Below are positions 34,814 through 45,495 of a stretch of DNA of 64,000 bases, piece by piece; position 1 is the first letter of the stretch; every line of letters begins with the position of its first letter. Below the pieces are notes generated by a model. It searched no databases, was not told the origin of the DNA, and saw nothing but the letters and a program-made list of their open reading frames with translations. The stretch lies in contig NZ_CP058908.1 in NCBI RefSeq assembly GCF_021432765.1, positions 326,001-390,000 on the forward strand. Reading direction: 5' to 3'. The DNA is from Pseudomonas phenolilytica (GTDB taxonomy: Bacteria > Pseudomonadota > Gammaproteobacteria > Pseudomonadales > Pseudomonadaceae). The position numbers were made by a program, and so were the translations under genes.

Positions 34814-36442
34814 CTACCGCGCTAGCCGCACGTAGCCGAAGCCATGGGCCGGCAGCCGCGCCCAATGGTCATCGTACTCGGCGAAACTCGCCGGCACGTC
34901 CATCAGCGGCACCGCTTGCGCCGGCAGCTCGTAGCTGCGTGGCAGGGCGCCGAGGTTGAACAGGCACAACCAGGCTTCTTCGCCCAGCCGGCGCTCGAAC
35001 ACCAGCAAGGCGTCGTCATGGTAGACCATGCGGATATCGCCCTCGATCAGCAGACGCTGCTCGCGCCGCCAGCCGAGGAAGCGCCGGTAGCAGTTGAGCA
35101 TCGAATGCGGGTCGGCATCCTGCGCGGCCACAGATAGCGAGCGGTGCGAATCATCCACCGGCAACCACGGCTGGCTGCCGGTGAAGCCGGCGTGATGCGC
35201 CTCGCTCTCCCAGGGCATCGGCGTGCGGCAACCGTCGCGGCCCTTGAATTCCGGCCAGAAGGTGATGCCGTACGGATCGACCAGATCCTCGTAGCGCAGT
35301 TCCGCTTCCGGCAGGCCCAGCTCCTCGCCCTGATAGAGGCAGACGCTGCCGCGCAGGGACAGCAGCAGTGCCATCAGCAGCCGGCCGCGTTCTGGGTCGG
35401 GCCGACCATTGAGGGCCCAGCGGGTCATCACCCGCACGACGTCGTGGTTGCCCATGGACCAGCAGGACCAGCCATCGGCCAGTTCGCGCTCGATGCCTTC
35501 CACCGTGCGACGGATATAGGCCGGGCTGCACTGCTCGGTCAGCAGGTCGAACGAATAGGCCATGTGCAGCGTGTCGCCGCCGCTGGTGTAGGCGGCCATG
35601 GTGCGCAGCGATTCGTCGCAGCCGATCTCGGCCACCGAGGAGGCACCGGGATAGCGCTGCAGCAAGGCACGCAGACGGCGGAGGAATTCCAGATTTTCCG
35701 GCCGCGTCTTGTCGTAGATATGCCGCTGGTAGGCGTAGGGGTTGTCCACCCGTACGCCGATGCTGCCTTCGCGGACCTCCGTGTTCGGCGGGTTGTCGCG
35801 CAGTTCGAGGTCGTGGAAGTAGAAGTTGGCGGCGTCCAGGCGGAAGCCGTCCACGCCGAGCTTGAGCCAGAACTCCATGTCATCGAGCAACTGATCCTGC
35901 ACGGCCGGGCAGTGGAAGTTCAGGTCCGGTTGGCTGGCGAGGAAATTGTGCAGGTAGTACTGCCGGCGCCGGCTGTCCCAGCTCCAGGCCGGGCCGCCGA
36001 ATACCGACAGCCAGTTGTTCGGCACGCTGCCGTCCGGCTTGGGGTCGGCCCAGACGTACCAGTCGGCCTTGTCGTTGTCGCGGCTGGAGCGGCTCTCCAC
36101 GAACCAGGGGTGCTGGTCCGAAGAATGATTGAGCACCTGGTCGATCAGCACGCGCATGCCGCGTTCGTGGCAGGCCTCGACCAGGCGGACGAAGTCATCC
36201 AGCGTGCCGAACAGCGGGTCGACGCCGCGGTAGTCAGCCACGTCGTAGCCGAAATCCTTCATCGGCGAGGTGAAGAAGGGTGACAGCCAGATGGCGTCGA
36301 CGTTGAGGCTGGCGATGTAGTCCAGCTTGTGCAGCACGCCGGGCAGGTCGCCCACGCCGTCGCCGTTGCTGTCGAAGAAGCTGCGCGGGTAGACCTGATA
36401 GATCACCCCGCCGCGCCACCAGTTCTGAAGTTGCTCGGACAT
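34814..36442 (-). CDS. GH13 alpha-glucosidase (oligo-1,4/1,6-glucosidase type)
   Basis: 542 residues from ATG 36442, no signal peptide, so cytoplasmic. The GH13 regions are intact: DQVLNHSSD (101-109), nucleophile D203 in GFRLDAANF, acid/base E272 in VAEIGCDES and D334 in MGNHDVVR. It has a C-terminal beta domain. The profile fits bacterial alpha-glucosidases that hydrolyse imported maltooligosaccharides to glucose, in keeping with neighbours malK and malT; linkage preference cannot be settled by eye. Frame extension upstream to 36505 is not supported. Confidence 0.93.
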   Translation of the reverse strand: MSEQLQNWWRGGVIYQVYPRSFFDSNGDGVGDLPGVLHKLDYIASLNVDAIWLSPFFTSPMKDFGYDVADYRGVDPLFGTLDDFVRLVEACHERGMRVLIDQVLNHSSDQHPWFVESRSSRDNDKADWYVWADPKPDGSVPNNWLSVFGGPAWSWDSRRRQYYLHNFLASQPDLNFHCPAVQDQLLDDMEFWLKLGVDGFRLDAANFYFHDLELRDNPPNTEVREGSIGVRVDNPYAYQRHIYDKTRPENLEFLRRLRALLQRYPGASSVAEIGCDESLRTMAAYTSGGDTLHMAYSFDLLTEQCSPAYIRRTVEGIERELADGWSCWSMGNHDVVRVMTRWALNGRPDPERGRLLMALLLSLRGSVCLYQGEELGLPEAELRYEDLVDPYGITFWPEFKGRDGCRTPMPWESEAHHAGFTGSQPWLPVDDSHRSLSVAAQDADPHSMLNCYRRFLGWRREQRLLIEGDIRMVYHDDALLVFERRLGEEAWLCLFNLGALPRSYELPAQAVPLMDVPASFAEYDDHWARLPAHGFGYVRLAR

Positions 36443-36589
36443 ACCACGTACCTTGAGTGAGCGTGAAGACGGGGTCACTCTAGGTGCGGCAAGCGGTCGC
36501 AACATCCTCCGGCGGCGGGCTCCTGCAGGCGTAAGGGCCGGGCGTAGACCGCCTGCTGGCCGAGGGCGTAGACGGCAACAGCGAGCCGG

Positions 36590-37138
36590 TCAGCGCACCC
36601 GCGCCGGGTTGCCGACCACGGTGGCGCGGGCCGGCACGTCGCGGGTGACCACACTGCCGGCGCCGATCACCGCATCGTCGCCCACCGTCACACCCGGGAG
36701 GATGATCGCCCCGCCACCGACCCAGACGTTGCGACCGATATGGATCGGCCGGCCGAACTCCACGCCCGAACGACGCGCCTCGGGGTCACGCGGATGGTCG
36801 GCGGTGTAGAGCTGCACCGCCGGGCCGATCTGCGCACCGGCGCCGATGTGCACCTCGACCACATCGAGAATCACACAGTTGAAATTGAGAAAGGCGCCTT
36901 CGCCCAGGTGGATGTTGTAGCCGTAGTCGCAGTGGAACGGCGGACGGATCACCGCGCCGGCACCGACCGAGGCCAGCCGCTCGGCCAGCAGCGCCCGGCG
37001 CTCGTCCGGCGAGGCCGCCAGCGCTGCGTTGTAGCGCACCATCCAGGCCTTGGCCGCGGCCTGGTCGGCGAGGATTTCCGGGTCGCCGGGGCGGTACAGC
37101 TCGCCGGCCAGCATCTTCTGCTTTTCGCTCATCGTCAT
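36590..37138 (-). CDS. maa: maltose O-acetyltransferase (hexapeptide repeat)
   Basis: 182 residues with an N-terminal Mac domain (KMLAGELYRPGDPEI) and a left-handed beta helix of hexapeptide repeats. His of YTADHPRD is the expected catalytic base. ATG 37138 has GGAGG 7 nt upstream. Family members acetylate maltose or glucose with acetyl-CoA, perhaps as sugar detoxification. Sits between malT and the alpha-glucosidase. Confidence 0.9.
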   Translation of the reverse strand: MTMSEKQKMLAGELYRPGDPEILADQAAAKAWMVRYNAALAASPDERRALLAERLASVGAGAVIRPPFHCDYGYNIHLGEGAFLNFNCVILDVVEVHIGAGAQIGPAVQLYTADHPRDPEARRSGVEFGRPIHIGRNVWVGGGAIILPGVTVGDDAVIGAGSVVTRDVPARATVVGNPARVR

Positions 37139-37247
37139 CGTGGCGCCTCCATCGCGGGAAGCCTCGAAGGTGCCACAGACGGGCGCCGCCCTCCTCCTCC
37201 CCGGGCGTCCACTCGCGGGGAGGACGACCGGCGGTCAGCCAAACCTG

Positions 37248-39995
37248 CTAGTCGCCCTGAATCTTGCTCAGCAAGTCGCGCGCCAGCTGCACCGCTTCGC
37301 TGCGGTGGGTGATGTTGAGCTTTTGGTAGAGGCTGCGGATGTGCGTCTTGATGGTGGTCGGCGCGACGTTGAGGTGATCGGCGATCTGCTCGTTGGACTG
37401 CCCGGCGTGGATCAGGCTCAGCACCTGCCATTCGCGCCGGGTCAGCGGCGAACGGCGGATCAGCTCGGGCACGTCGGGGCGGTTGATGATGTCCTGGATC
37501 ACCGCCTCGTCCAGGGTGATGCGAATGGCGCGGCTGAAATCGCGCTGCTGCTGCGCCAGCTGGATCAAGCGCGCGGCGCGCTGGGCCTCGGCCTCATCGA
37601 GGCTGCGCTCGTGCAGCAGGCACTTGAGCATGCCGATGATCGGCTTGCCGACGCGCAGGAAGCTGCCGATGGCGCCACTGCCGCTGGCCAGGGTCATGGC
37701 CCGCTGCAGGTGATCCAGCGCCTGCTGGCGCTCCTCGCGCAACCAGTGCAGCTGCGCCAGGAGGATGTGGTTGCGGTTGCGATCCATCTCCAGGCCGTGA
37801 CGCTCGGCGTCGGTCAGCAGCTGGCGCAGGATCGGTAGCGCGCGCTCCAGCTGCCCCAGCGCCAGGTGGGCACGGGCATGGTTGCGCGCATTGAGCTGGG
37901 CGAAGTGGTTGGCGCCGCCGCTCACCGGCGGGGCACTTAGCAGCCACTGGCGGATCGCCTCGCGATCCTGGCTGGAGTCCCAGTAGGCAAGCATGATCGC
38001 GTGGGCATTGGCCAGCCAGTCGATGTGGTAGCGATCGTCGGCGAGCATCGTCTGCAGCTGGGCGATGTAGTCGGCACAGGCATGCTGCTGGCCGCGGGCG
38101 TAGGCGACGCCGGCCAGCAGCGCGTAACTCTGCAGGCGCCAGCGTGGGTCGTCCAGTTCGTCGAGTATCTGGATACCCTGCAGCGCGCACTGCTCGGCAG
38201 CGTCCAGCTGGTGCCATTCCAGCAGCACCTGGCCGCGCACCCGGTAGATGAACTCGACGATGGGCGTGGCCTGCAGGTTCTGCTGCTCGATGTACTGGAT
38301 GGCGCGCTCCTGCAGGGTATAGGCCTTCTGCAGATGGCCCTGGGCGATGGCGATTTCCGACAGCTGGCCGAGGCTCCAGACCACCAGGTGCGAGGCATTG
38401 ATCTCCCGCGCGCGGCGCTCGGCTTCCTCGTACTGTTTCTGCGCCTGCGGCAGTTCGCCCTGAACGAAATGCGCCTCGGCCAGGCCCGACATCGCCGCCA
38501 CCCGTGAGGTGCGCATGATCAGCGGCTCGCGGGTCAGCGCCTCCTGGGCCAGGGCGACGGCGCGCTGCTCGTCGCCCTGGTTCATCGCGACCTGGGCGCG
38601 GACGGCATTGAATTCGCAGACGATGCGCGCCCAGTCCTGCTCGGAGCAGCTGCGCTGCAGCGCCAGCTCGCCGGCCTTGAACCAGCGCTCGACATGATCG
38701 AATTGATAGGAGTTCTGCGACACCCACGCCTGCAGCAGGGTGAGCAGTGGCGAGCCGGCGATCACCGCTTCCGGCAGGGTTTCCAGGCACTGTTGCAGCA
38801 ACCCGAGACGACCCTGGCGATAGAACGCCCGGCCGTGGCGCTGCAGGATCTCGTCGACCTGCTGCGGGTCGCCGGCCTGTACGGCATGGCGCGCAGCTTC
38901 CTCGGGCATGTTCTCGGCCAGCAGCGCGGAGGCTGCACGCAGGTGCAGCTGGTTGACCCGCTGCGGCTGGTGGGTGCGCAGCTCGCCCTGCAGGAACACG
39001 GCGAACAGCGGGTGATAGCTGTACCAGCGGCGCAGGCTGTCCAGCGGCTGGATGAACAGGCCGCCACGCTCGAGCCGTTCGAGCATCTCGCGGCCGTGAC
39101 AGGCTTCGGTCAGACGATCAGCCAGGGCGGCGTCGAAGCGGTCGAGCAGGCAGGTCGCCTCGAGAAAACCGCGCAGGTCCTCGGGCAGCCCCTCGATCAC
39201 CTGTTCGCGCATGTAGTCGCGGATGTCCGGGTGGCCGAGCTGCAGGTTCTCCAGGAACAGGTCCATGCCGCGGCTGGTCTGCACCTCCTGCAGGGCCAAC
39301 TGCAGCGCGCAGGGCCAGCCACCGATGCGGCGGTTGAGACGCTCGACCTGCTCGCGGTTGATGCTTGCCGGCACACCCAGTTCCAGCAGCGCCTGTACCT
39401 CGTCATCCTCGAAGGCCAGCTGGCGCGCGTCGAGCAGCAGCAGCTGATGCTTGACCCGCAGCTCGGCGACACCCAGTTCGGGCAGGCGCCGGCTACACAC
39501 CAGCAGGGTCATCCAGCTCGGCATATGGCGCAGGAAGAAGCGCAGCCCGGCGATCAACTCGGCGTCGTGCAGCACCTCGAACTCGTCGAGCACGATCAGG
39601 ATGGCCTCGTGCTCGCCCGGCAGTTCGGCCAGTAGCTGAGTGAACAACGCATCCAGCGACACCCGGCCCTGCTCGGCCAGCGCCACTGCCAGCGGACAGC
39701 CGGCGTCCAGCTGGCGGTCCAGCGCCTGGGTCAGGTAGCGACCGAACTGCAGCCCCAGGTTGTCGTTGGCATGCAGCTGGAACCAGGCGATACGCCCATC
39801 GAAGGCCCGCGCCCACTGCGCCGCCAAGGTGGTTTTGCCGAAACCGCTGGCGGCATGCAGCACCGCCAGGCGCACCTGCGGCAGGCGCTGCTGCCACTCG
39901 TCCAGGCGCGGCCGTTCGAGCAGGCCCGGCGGCAGCATGGGAATCGCCAGCTTGGTGGGGATCAATGGCAGCAGTGGTGGCATCGCGGCATTCAT
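37248..39995 (-). CDS. malT: LuxR-type ATP-dependent activator MalT
   Basis: STAND-family activator of the maltose regulon, switched on by ATP and maltotriose in E. coli. 915 residues: Walker A ASGFGKTT (49-56), NTPase and winged-helix region (to about 400), a TPR-like sensor domain (about 430-800) and a C-terminal LuxR HTH (about 850-910, LTRREWQVLSLIHAGQ and APTTIKTHIRSLYQKL). Start ATG 39995 with AGGGA upstream. Embedded in the mal cluster rather than unlinked as in E. coli. Confidence 0.95.
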   Translation of the reverse strand: MNAAMPPLLPLIPTKLAIPMLPPGLLERPRLDEWQQRLPQVRLAVLHAASGFGKTTLAAQWARAFDGRIAWFQLHANDNLGLQFGRYLTQALDRQLDAGCPLAVALAEQGRVSLDALFTQLLAELPGEHEAILIVLDEFEVLHDAELIAGLRFFLRHMPSWMTLLVCSRRLPELGVAELRVKHQLLLLDARQLAFEDDEVQALLELGVPASINREQVERLNRRIGGWPCALQLALQEVQTSRGMDLFLENLQLGHPDIRDYMREQVIEGLPEDLRGFLEATCLLDRFDAALADRLTEACHGREMLERLERGGLFIQPLDSLRRWYSYHPLFAVFLQGELRTHQPQRVNQLHLRAASALLAENMPEEAARHAVQAGDPQQVDEILQRHGRAFYRQGRLGLLQQCLETLPEAVIAGSPLLTLLQAWVSQNSYQFDHVERWFKAGELALQRSCSEQDWARIVCEFNAVRAQVAMNQGDEQRAVALAQEALTREPLIMRTSRVAAMSGLAEAHFVQGELPQAQKQYEEAERRAREINASHLVVWSLGQLSEIAIAQGHLQKAYTLQERAIQYIEQQNLQATPIVEFIYRVRGQVLLEWHQLDAAEQCALQGIQILDELDDPRWRLQSYALLAGVAYARGQQHACADYIAQLQTMLADDRYHIDWLANAHAIMLAYWDSSQDREAIRQWLLSAPPVSGGANHFAQLNARNHARAHLALGQLERALPILRQLLTDAERHGLEMDRNRNHILLAQLHWLREERQQALDHLQRAMTLASGSGAIGSFLRVGKPIIGMLKCLLHERSLDEAEAQRAARLIQLAQQQRDFSRAIRITLDEAVIQDIINRPDVPELIRRSPLTRREWQVLSLIHAGQSNEQIADHLNVAPTTIKTHIRSLYQKLNITHRSEAVQLARDLLSKIQGD

Positions 39996-40095
39996 GGGCG
40001 GTTCCCTGTTCTTGTTCTGCTCTTCTTATGGGGCCTGGCGCACCGGTTCGCATGGCATCCGCTCCCCGGTCTCGCGCCTCGTTTCAACTCACACG

Positions 40096-40986
40096 TCAGC
40101 CCTTCACCCCGCCGGCGGTCAGGCCACCGACGATCCACTTCTGGCAGTAGAGGAACACGGCGGTGATGGGCAGCCCGGAGAGTACCGCGGCGGCGGCGAA
40201 GTCGCCCCACAGGTAGTTCTGCGGATAGAGGTACTGCTGCGCGCCGACTGAGAGGGTGAGCTTGTCCACGTCCATCAGCAGCACCGAGGCGATGGGGTAT
40301 TCGGTGACGCTGGTGATGAAGGCGAGGATGAACACCACCGCCAGGATCGGCACGCTCATCGGCAGCAGAATATGGAAGAACGCCTGCCAGGTGGTCGCCC
40401 CATCGACGATGGCAGCCTCCTCCAGCGAGGCGTCGATGCTCTCGAAGTAGCCCTTGATGGTCCAGATGTGCAGCGCCATGCCGCCCAGCGAGGCAACGAT
40501 CACCGCGCCGTGGCTGTTCACCCCGAGCCAGCTGACGTGCTGGCCGAGCTGGTCGAACAGGGCGTAGATCGCCACCAGCGAGAGCACCGGCGGGAACATC
40601 TGGAAGATCAGCATGCCTTTGAGGATCGGCGCCTTGCCGCCGAAGCGCATGCGCGCGAAGGCGTAGGCGCTGGTGGTCGACAGGAGCAGGATCAGCGCCG
40701 AACTGACCAGGGCGATCTTCACCGAGTTCCACAGCCACAGCAGCACCGGGAACGGCGGGTTCGTCACGCTGCCGTCCTCGTGGGTGTAGGGAATGCCGAG
40801 GGCCAGCGACCAGTGCTCCAGCGTCGGGTTCTCGGGAAACAGGCTGCCGGTGGCGAAGTTGCCCTCGCGAAAGGAGATCGACACCACCATCAGCAGCGGG
40901 AAGAGGATTGCCGCGACGAAGGCCAGCAGCGCCGCGTGGGTCGCCCAGAGCCGGTAACGCGCGGATTTCGGTTGCACCATGGCCAT
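40096..40986 (-). CDS. malG: maltose ABC transporter permease MalG
   Basis: 296 residues, six transmembrane segments and a BPD_transp_1 domain. The EAA loop reads [20 protein letters not shown] (about 195-215), which docks on MalK. It starts 10 bp after malF and ends LTAGGVKG. Same length as E. coli MalG (296). Confidence 0.96.
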   Translation of the reverse strand: MAMVQPKSARYRLWATHAALLAFVAAILFPLLMVVSISFREGNFATGSLFPENPTLEHWSLALGIPYTHEDGSVTNPPFPVLLWLWNSVKIALVSSALILLLSTTSAYAFARMRFGGKAPILKGMLIFQMFPPVLSLVAIYALFDQLGQHVSWLGVNSHGAVIVASLGGMALHIWTIKGYFESIDASLEEAAIVDGATTWQAFFHILLPMSVPILAVVFILAFITSVTEYPIASVLLMDVDKLTLSVGAQQYLYPQNYLWGDFAAAAVLSGLPITAVFLYCQKWIVGGLTAGGVKG

Positions 40987-40996
40987 GACCGTCTCC

Positions 40997-42562
40997 TTAT
41001 ACCTTCACTTTCGAGAGTTTGAGATTCAGCAGCGCCATGGCACCGACGAGGATGAAGATCATCGTGGCGATGGCCGCGGCCAGGGCGAAGTCCTGCCCGG
41101 AATCCTGGAAGGCGATGCGGTAGGTGTAGCTGACCAGCAGGTCCGTGGTGCCGGCCGGTGTGGTCGCGCCGATGATGTCCGGTCCGCCACGGGTCAGCAG
41201 GGTGATCAGCACGAAGTTGTTGAAGTTGAAGGCGAAGCAGGCGATCAACAGCGGCATCAGCGGCTTGATCAGCTGCGGCAGGGTAATGCGCAACAGGTTG
41301 TCCAGCGGACTGGCGCCATCGATGGCCGAGGCCTCGTACTGATCCCGCGGGATGGCCTGCAGCAAGCCCATGCACAGCAACAGCATGTAGGGGTAGCCGA
41401 GCCAGGTGTTGACGATCAGGATCATCGTGCGTGCCAGGGTCGGGTCGCTGAACCAGTCCGGTCGGATGCCGAACAGCCCTTCCAGCAGCAGGTTGATCTC
41501 GCCGAAGTTCTGGTTGAACAGGCCGCGGAACACCAGGATGGAAATGAACCCCGGCACCGCGTACGGCAGGATCAGCATCAGCCGGTAGAAGGCCTTGCCG
41601 CGCACCAGTTCCCATTGCAGCAGGCTGGCCAGCACCAGCCCCACGGCGAGGGTGAAGACCACGGTGAGCCCGGCGAAGGCGAAGGTCCAGGCGAAGATCT
41701 GCACGAAGGGTTCACGGATGCTCGGCTCACTCAGCACCCGGGTGAAGTTGGCGAAGCCGGCGAACACGGTGAAGCCCGGCGGCACCGCTTTGCCCGTCTC
41801 GTCGACATAGAAGCCGCGCTCCATGTCGGCGGTCAGACGAGTACCGCTGCGGGTATCGACCAGCACGCCGGGGCCATCCTGCCGGTAGACCGGTTCCACC
41901 GCGGCGACCTCACGCAGGCCGTACAAGCGCAGCAGGCTGCCGTCCGGCCCCTGCATGACCCATTGTTCCAGCGCCTTGCGCCGCTGAATCACCTCGCGCA
42001 ACGGCAGCGCCTCGCCCAGCCCTTCGACGCTTTCAGCCGGCTGCAGCACCAGCGGCGCTTCCGCGTCCGGCTCGCCGGTCAGCGGCGGGCTGACGAACAC
42101 GCCCTGTTCGCCCTTGTCGATGCGCAGGCGCTCGCCATCAGGGCTTGGATGCAGGCTGAAGCGGAAGCGCTCGCCGGCCAGGTAGGTCTGGCTCAGGTGA
42201 TAGCGCTCGACCTGGGTCTGGCTGAGCAGGTGGCTGCCGCTGTAGTTGGTGAAACCGATGCCCACCGTGTAGAGCAGCGGAAAGATCACGAACACCAGCA
42301 TGCCCGCCACCGACGGGAAGATGTAGCGCTGCGCGTACATGCGCCGGTTGATGAACAAGTAGCTGGCGATCGCGGTGATCACCAGCCCGAGCAGGGCGAA
42401 GGCCATCTGCTTCTGGACGTAGAGGGCGACCACCAGGTACAGCGCGAAGGCGTTGAAGGCGAGCCACGCCAGCCAGCGCGCGCCAGTGGTCAGGGAGCGG
42501 GGCAGGCCCCGGGAGGTCGTACGGGTCATGGCTGGGCTGGGCAACTCGGCACGGGCATTCAC
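40997..42562 (-). CDS. malF: maltose ABC transporter permease MalF
   Basis: About 521 residues if GTG 42562 is used (AAAGG upstream); ATG 42529 is the alternative and an open frame continues to 42670 inside malE. Hydrophobic N-terminal segments, the large periplasmic P2 loop (about 120-260) that is special to MalF, then the permease core with EAA loop [18 protein letters not shown]. Size is near E. coli MalF (514). Follows malE by 67 bp and precedes malG by 10 bp. Confidence 0.94.
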   Translation of the reverse strand: MNARAELPSPAMTRTTSRGLPRSLTTGARWLAWLAFNAFALYLVVALYVQKQMAFALLGLVITAIASYLFINRRMYAQRYIFPSVAGMLVFVIFPLLYTVGIGFTNYSGSHLLSQTQVERYHLSQTYLAGERFRFSLHPSPDGERLRIDKGEQGVFVSPPLTGEPDAEAPLVLQPAESVEGLGEALPLREVIQRRKALEQWVMQGPDGSLLRLYGLREVAAVEPVYRQDGPGVLVDTRSGTRLTADMERGFYVDETGKAVPPGFTVFAGFANFTRVLSEPSIREPFVQIFAWTFAFAGLTVVFTLAVGLVLASLLQWELVRGKAFYRLMLILPYAVPGFISILVFRGLFNQNFGEINLLLEGLFGIRPDWFSDPTLARTMILIVNTWLGYPYMLLLCMGLLQAIPRDQYEASAIDGASPLDNLLRITLPQLIKPLMPLLIACFAFNFNNFVLITLLTRGGPDIIGATTPAGTTDLLVSYTYRIAFQDSGQDFALAAAIATMIFILVGAMALLNLKLSKVKV

Positions 42563-42629
42563 GGGAGCGAAACCTTTGAGAACGGAGCATAGTCCGCCGG
42601 CGCGCCCGAGGCGGCGGCCGGCGACGGGG

Positions 42630-43817
<1,188 letters not shown>

Positions 43818-43916
43818 GCTTCGCGTTCCTCGTGGCTTCTTATTAGTTGTTCCACCTGCTGCCGGCCTGAGGCTCTGACAGTCGTTCCATCCTCGGCATG
43901 TCCTGCGCCAAGTGCA

Positions 43917-43925
43917 TCCTCCTCC
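43917..43925 (-). promoter_or_regulatory. overlapping MalT-box-like cores upstream of malE
   Basis: On the minus strand two overlapping GGAGGA cores (43925-43920 and 43922-43917) fit the GGAKGA heart of MalT boxes. Only core matches can be claimed, and purine-rich DNA is common in this genome. Confidence 0.35.
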
Positions 43926-44067
43926 TCTAGGGGGCGAAGGGCGTAGAAGCGGGGCGTAGATCGCCGCTGGCGACATCGCAAAATACGCTGCCAAGCCTAG
44001 CGCTTACGCCTGTTGCGGGCCGCCGATGCGCAGTCAAATGCAGCGAAATCATCACGGAGCCGCCTCG

Positions 44068-44211
44068 ATGCCTGCCAATCTCTCGTTCGACCTGCTGCTA
44101 GCCCGCATGGAGCCGGATACTCGCCGCACCAGCCACGCACCAGGCACAGACAGCTGCCACCGCAACGAAGTGCCGCAAGCCGGTGAGCGCGGCGAGGCAC
44201 GCCGCCGATGA
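44068..44211 (+). CDS. possible small protein coupled to the kinase-like gene
   Basis: 47 residues from ATG 44068, with CGGAG 8-9 nt upstream, ending in a TGA that overlaps the next ATG by 4 nt. The sequence starts MPANLSFDLLLARMEPDT and is then polar and basic, with no known domain. The ribosome site and the overlap support translation; the frame is also open from ATG 44026. Confidence 0.4.
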   Translation: MPANLSFDLLLARMEPDTRRTSHAPGTDSCHRNEVPQAGERGEARRR

Positions 44212-45326
44212 GCGCTGCCTCGCTGAGCGCTTGGGCGCGGCGCCAGACCCAGCTCACCTTTCTCGCCAGCGGCACCGAATTTCGTCTGGGCCGTGCCGAG
44301 GATTGCCCGCTGCCACCGGCCGCGCTGGCCGCCGTCAGCGGCGATGAGCCCTGGGTGCGCGCCTGCCTCGATGATGGGCTAACGGCTCGCGTCTACCGCC
44401 TCCGGCTGGCTGGCCGCGACTGGGCGCTCAAGGTTGCCCGCCGCCCCTGTCGGGTGCAGAACCCCGACGGCCAGACGAGCTTTCTCAACGAACTGCAGCG
44501 CCGCCGCGACTTCGTCCGCTTGATGCGCACGCCGGAACAGGCCGAGCGTCTGGCCGGCATCGTGCCGACGCAATACGCCTCGCTGCAGCAGGGCATCATC
44601 CTCTCGCCGTGGGTCGAAGGCCGACGCATCGAGCGCTGGGACGAGCGTCAGCTCACCGAGCTGTTCGACCTGCTGATCGCCCTGCTGCTCGCCGGCCTGT
44701 TCGAGTGGGACCTGGCCGCCGGCAACACGCTGGACGACGGTCGCATCCGCCTGTTCGATTTCGGCTACCTCTACCCCTTCGACCCACTGCGCCAGTACAA
44801 CAGCGACGGCCTGGCCTCGCCGGGCTTCCACGTCGCCGAACGCTTCGAGACGCGGCAGCTGTTCGCCTGCCTGCTGCGGCTGGAACGCGAGAGCGAGGCG
44901 CAGGCACTGGCCGATTTCGAGCTGGAGAAACGCATCGCGCTGGATGCCTACCAGCGCCTGCAGCAAGAACTCGCCACCCGCGGCGCCAGCCAAGGGGTGC
45001 TGGACTGGCTGGACGACATCATGCGTCGCTGGCGCGCGGCGCTGACCGGCAATCTGGGCGCGCTGTACCTGCAGGAGGCCTGGCGCTCGCACTGGCTGGA
45101 CGTGAAGGACGACCTCAGCGGGCAGAGCTGCACGCCGCTGACCCTGCAGCGTCTGGCCTGGCTCAGAGACAAAGCCACCACCCAGCATACCGAGCTGCTC
45201 GCCGGCGGTGCGCTGGCCAACGAACGACGACCCGACCGCGAGGCGCTGCTCGACGACCTGCGCCAGGCCGAAGCGCAGGCGATTCGCTGGCAGCTGCGCG
45301 ATACGCGGAGCGCCGAAGGGGTGTGA
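44208..45326 (+). CDS. protein-kinase-like fold protein, function unknown
   Basis: 372 residues with a complete set of kinase motifs: ATP-binding Lys K75 in WALKVAR, a possible pairing Glu E95, catalytic loop WDLAAGN with D168 and N173, and DFG at 184-186 (FDFGY). The layout resembles small-molecule or lipopolysaccharide-kinase-like proteins more than Ser/Thr kinases. The second half is helical and unassigned. It stands between malE and the amylase on the opposite strand, so a role with sugars is possible but unproven. ATG 44208 overlaps the small upstream frame. Confidence 0.75.
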   Translation: MSAASLSAWARRQTQLTFLASGTEFRLGRAEDCPLPPAALAAVSGDEPWVRACLDDGLTARVYRLRLAGRDWALKVARRPCRVQNPDGQTSFLNELQRRRDFVRLMRTPEQAERLAGIVPTQYASLQQGIILSPWVEGRRIERWDERQLTELFDLLIALLLAGLFEWDLAAGNTLDDGRIRLFDFGYLYPFDPLRQYNSDGLASPGFHVAERFETRQLFACLLRLERESEAQALADFELEKRIALDAYQRLQQELATRGASQGVLDWLDDIMRRWRAALTGNLGALYLQEAWRSHWLDVKDDLSGQSCTPLTLQRLAWLRDKATTQHTELLAGGALANERRPDREALLDDLRQAEAQAIRWQLRDTRSAEGV

Positions 45327-45451
45327 GCGGTGCGCAGATTGCGCCCCGGCGGAAAGGTATTGCGGTGGTGGGCTGAAGCCCACCACAACGGCCCCGGAAA
45401 CAGCCGCGACCTTATCCACAACCCGCCGCTGCGCCCATGAGGCCCAAAAAA

Positions 45452-45477
45452 GCCCGCCTCCTATCGGCGAGGCGGGC
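45452..45477 (-). terminator. intrinsic terminator of the amylase gene
   Basis: 9-bp stem GCCCGCCTC/GAGGCGGGC (45452-45460 with 45469-45477) followed on the minus strand by six T. It lies 19 bp after the amylase stop. Confidence 0.9.
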
Positions 45478-45495
45478 CATCGCTACCGCTTAAGG

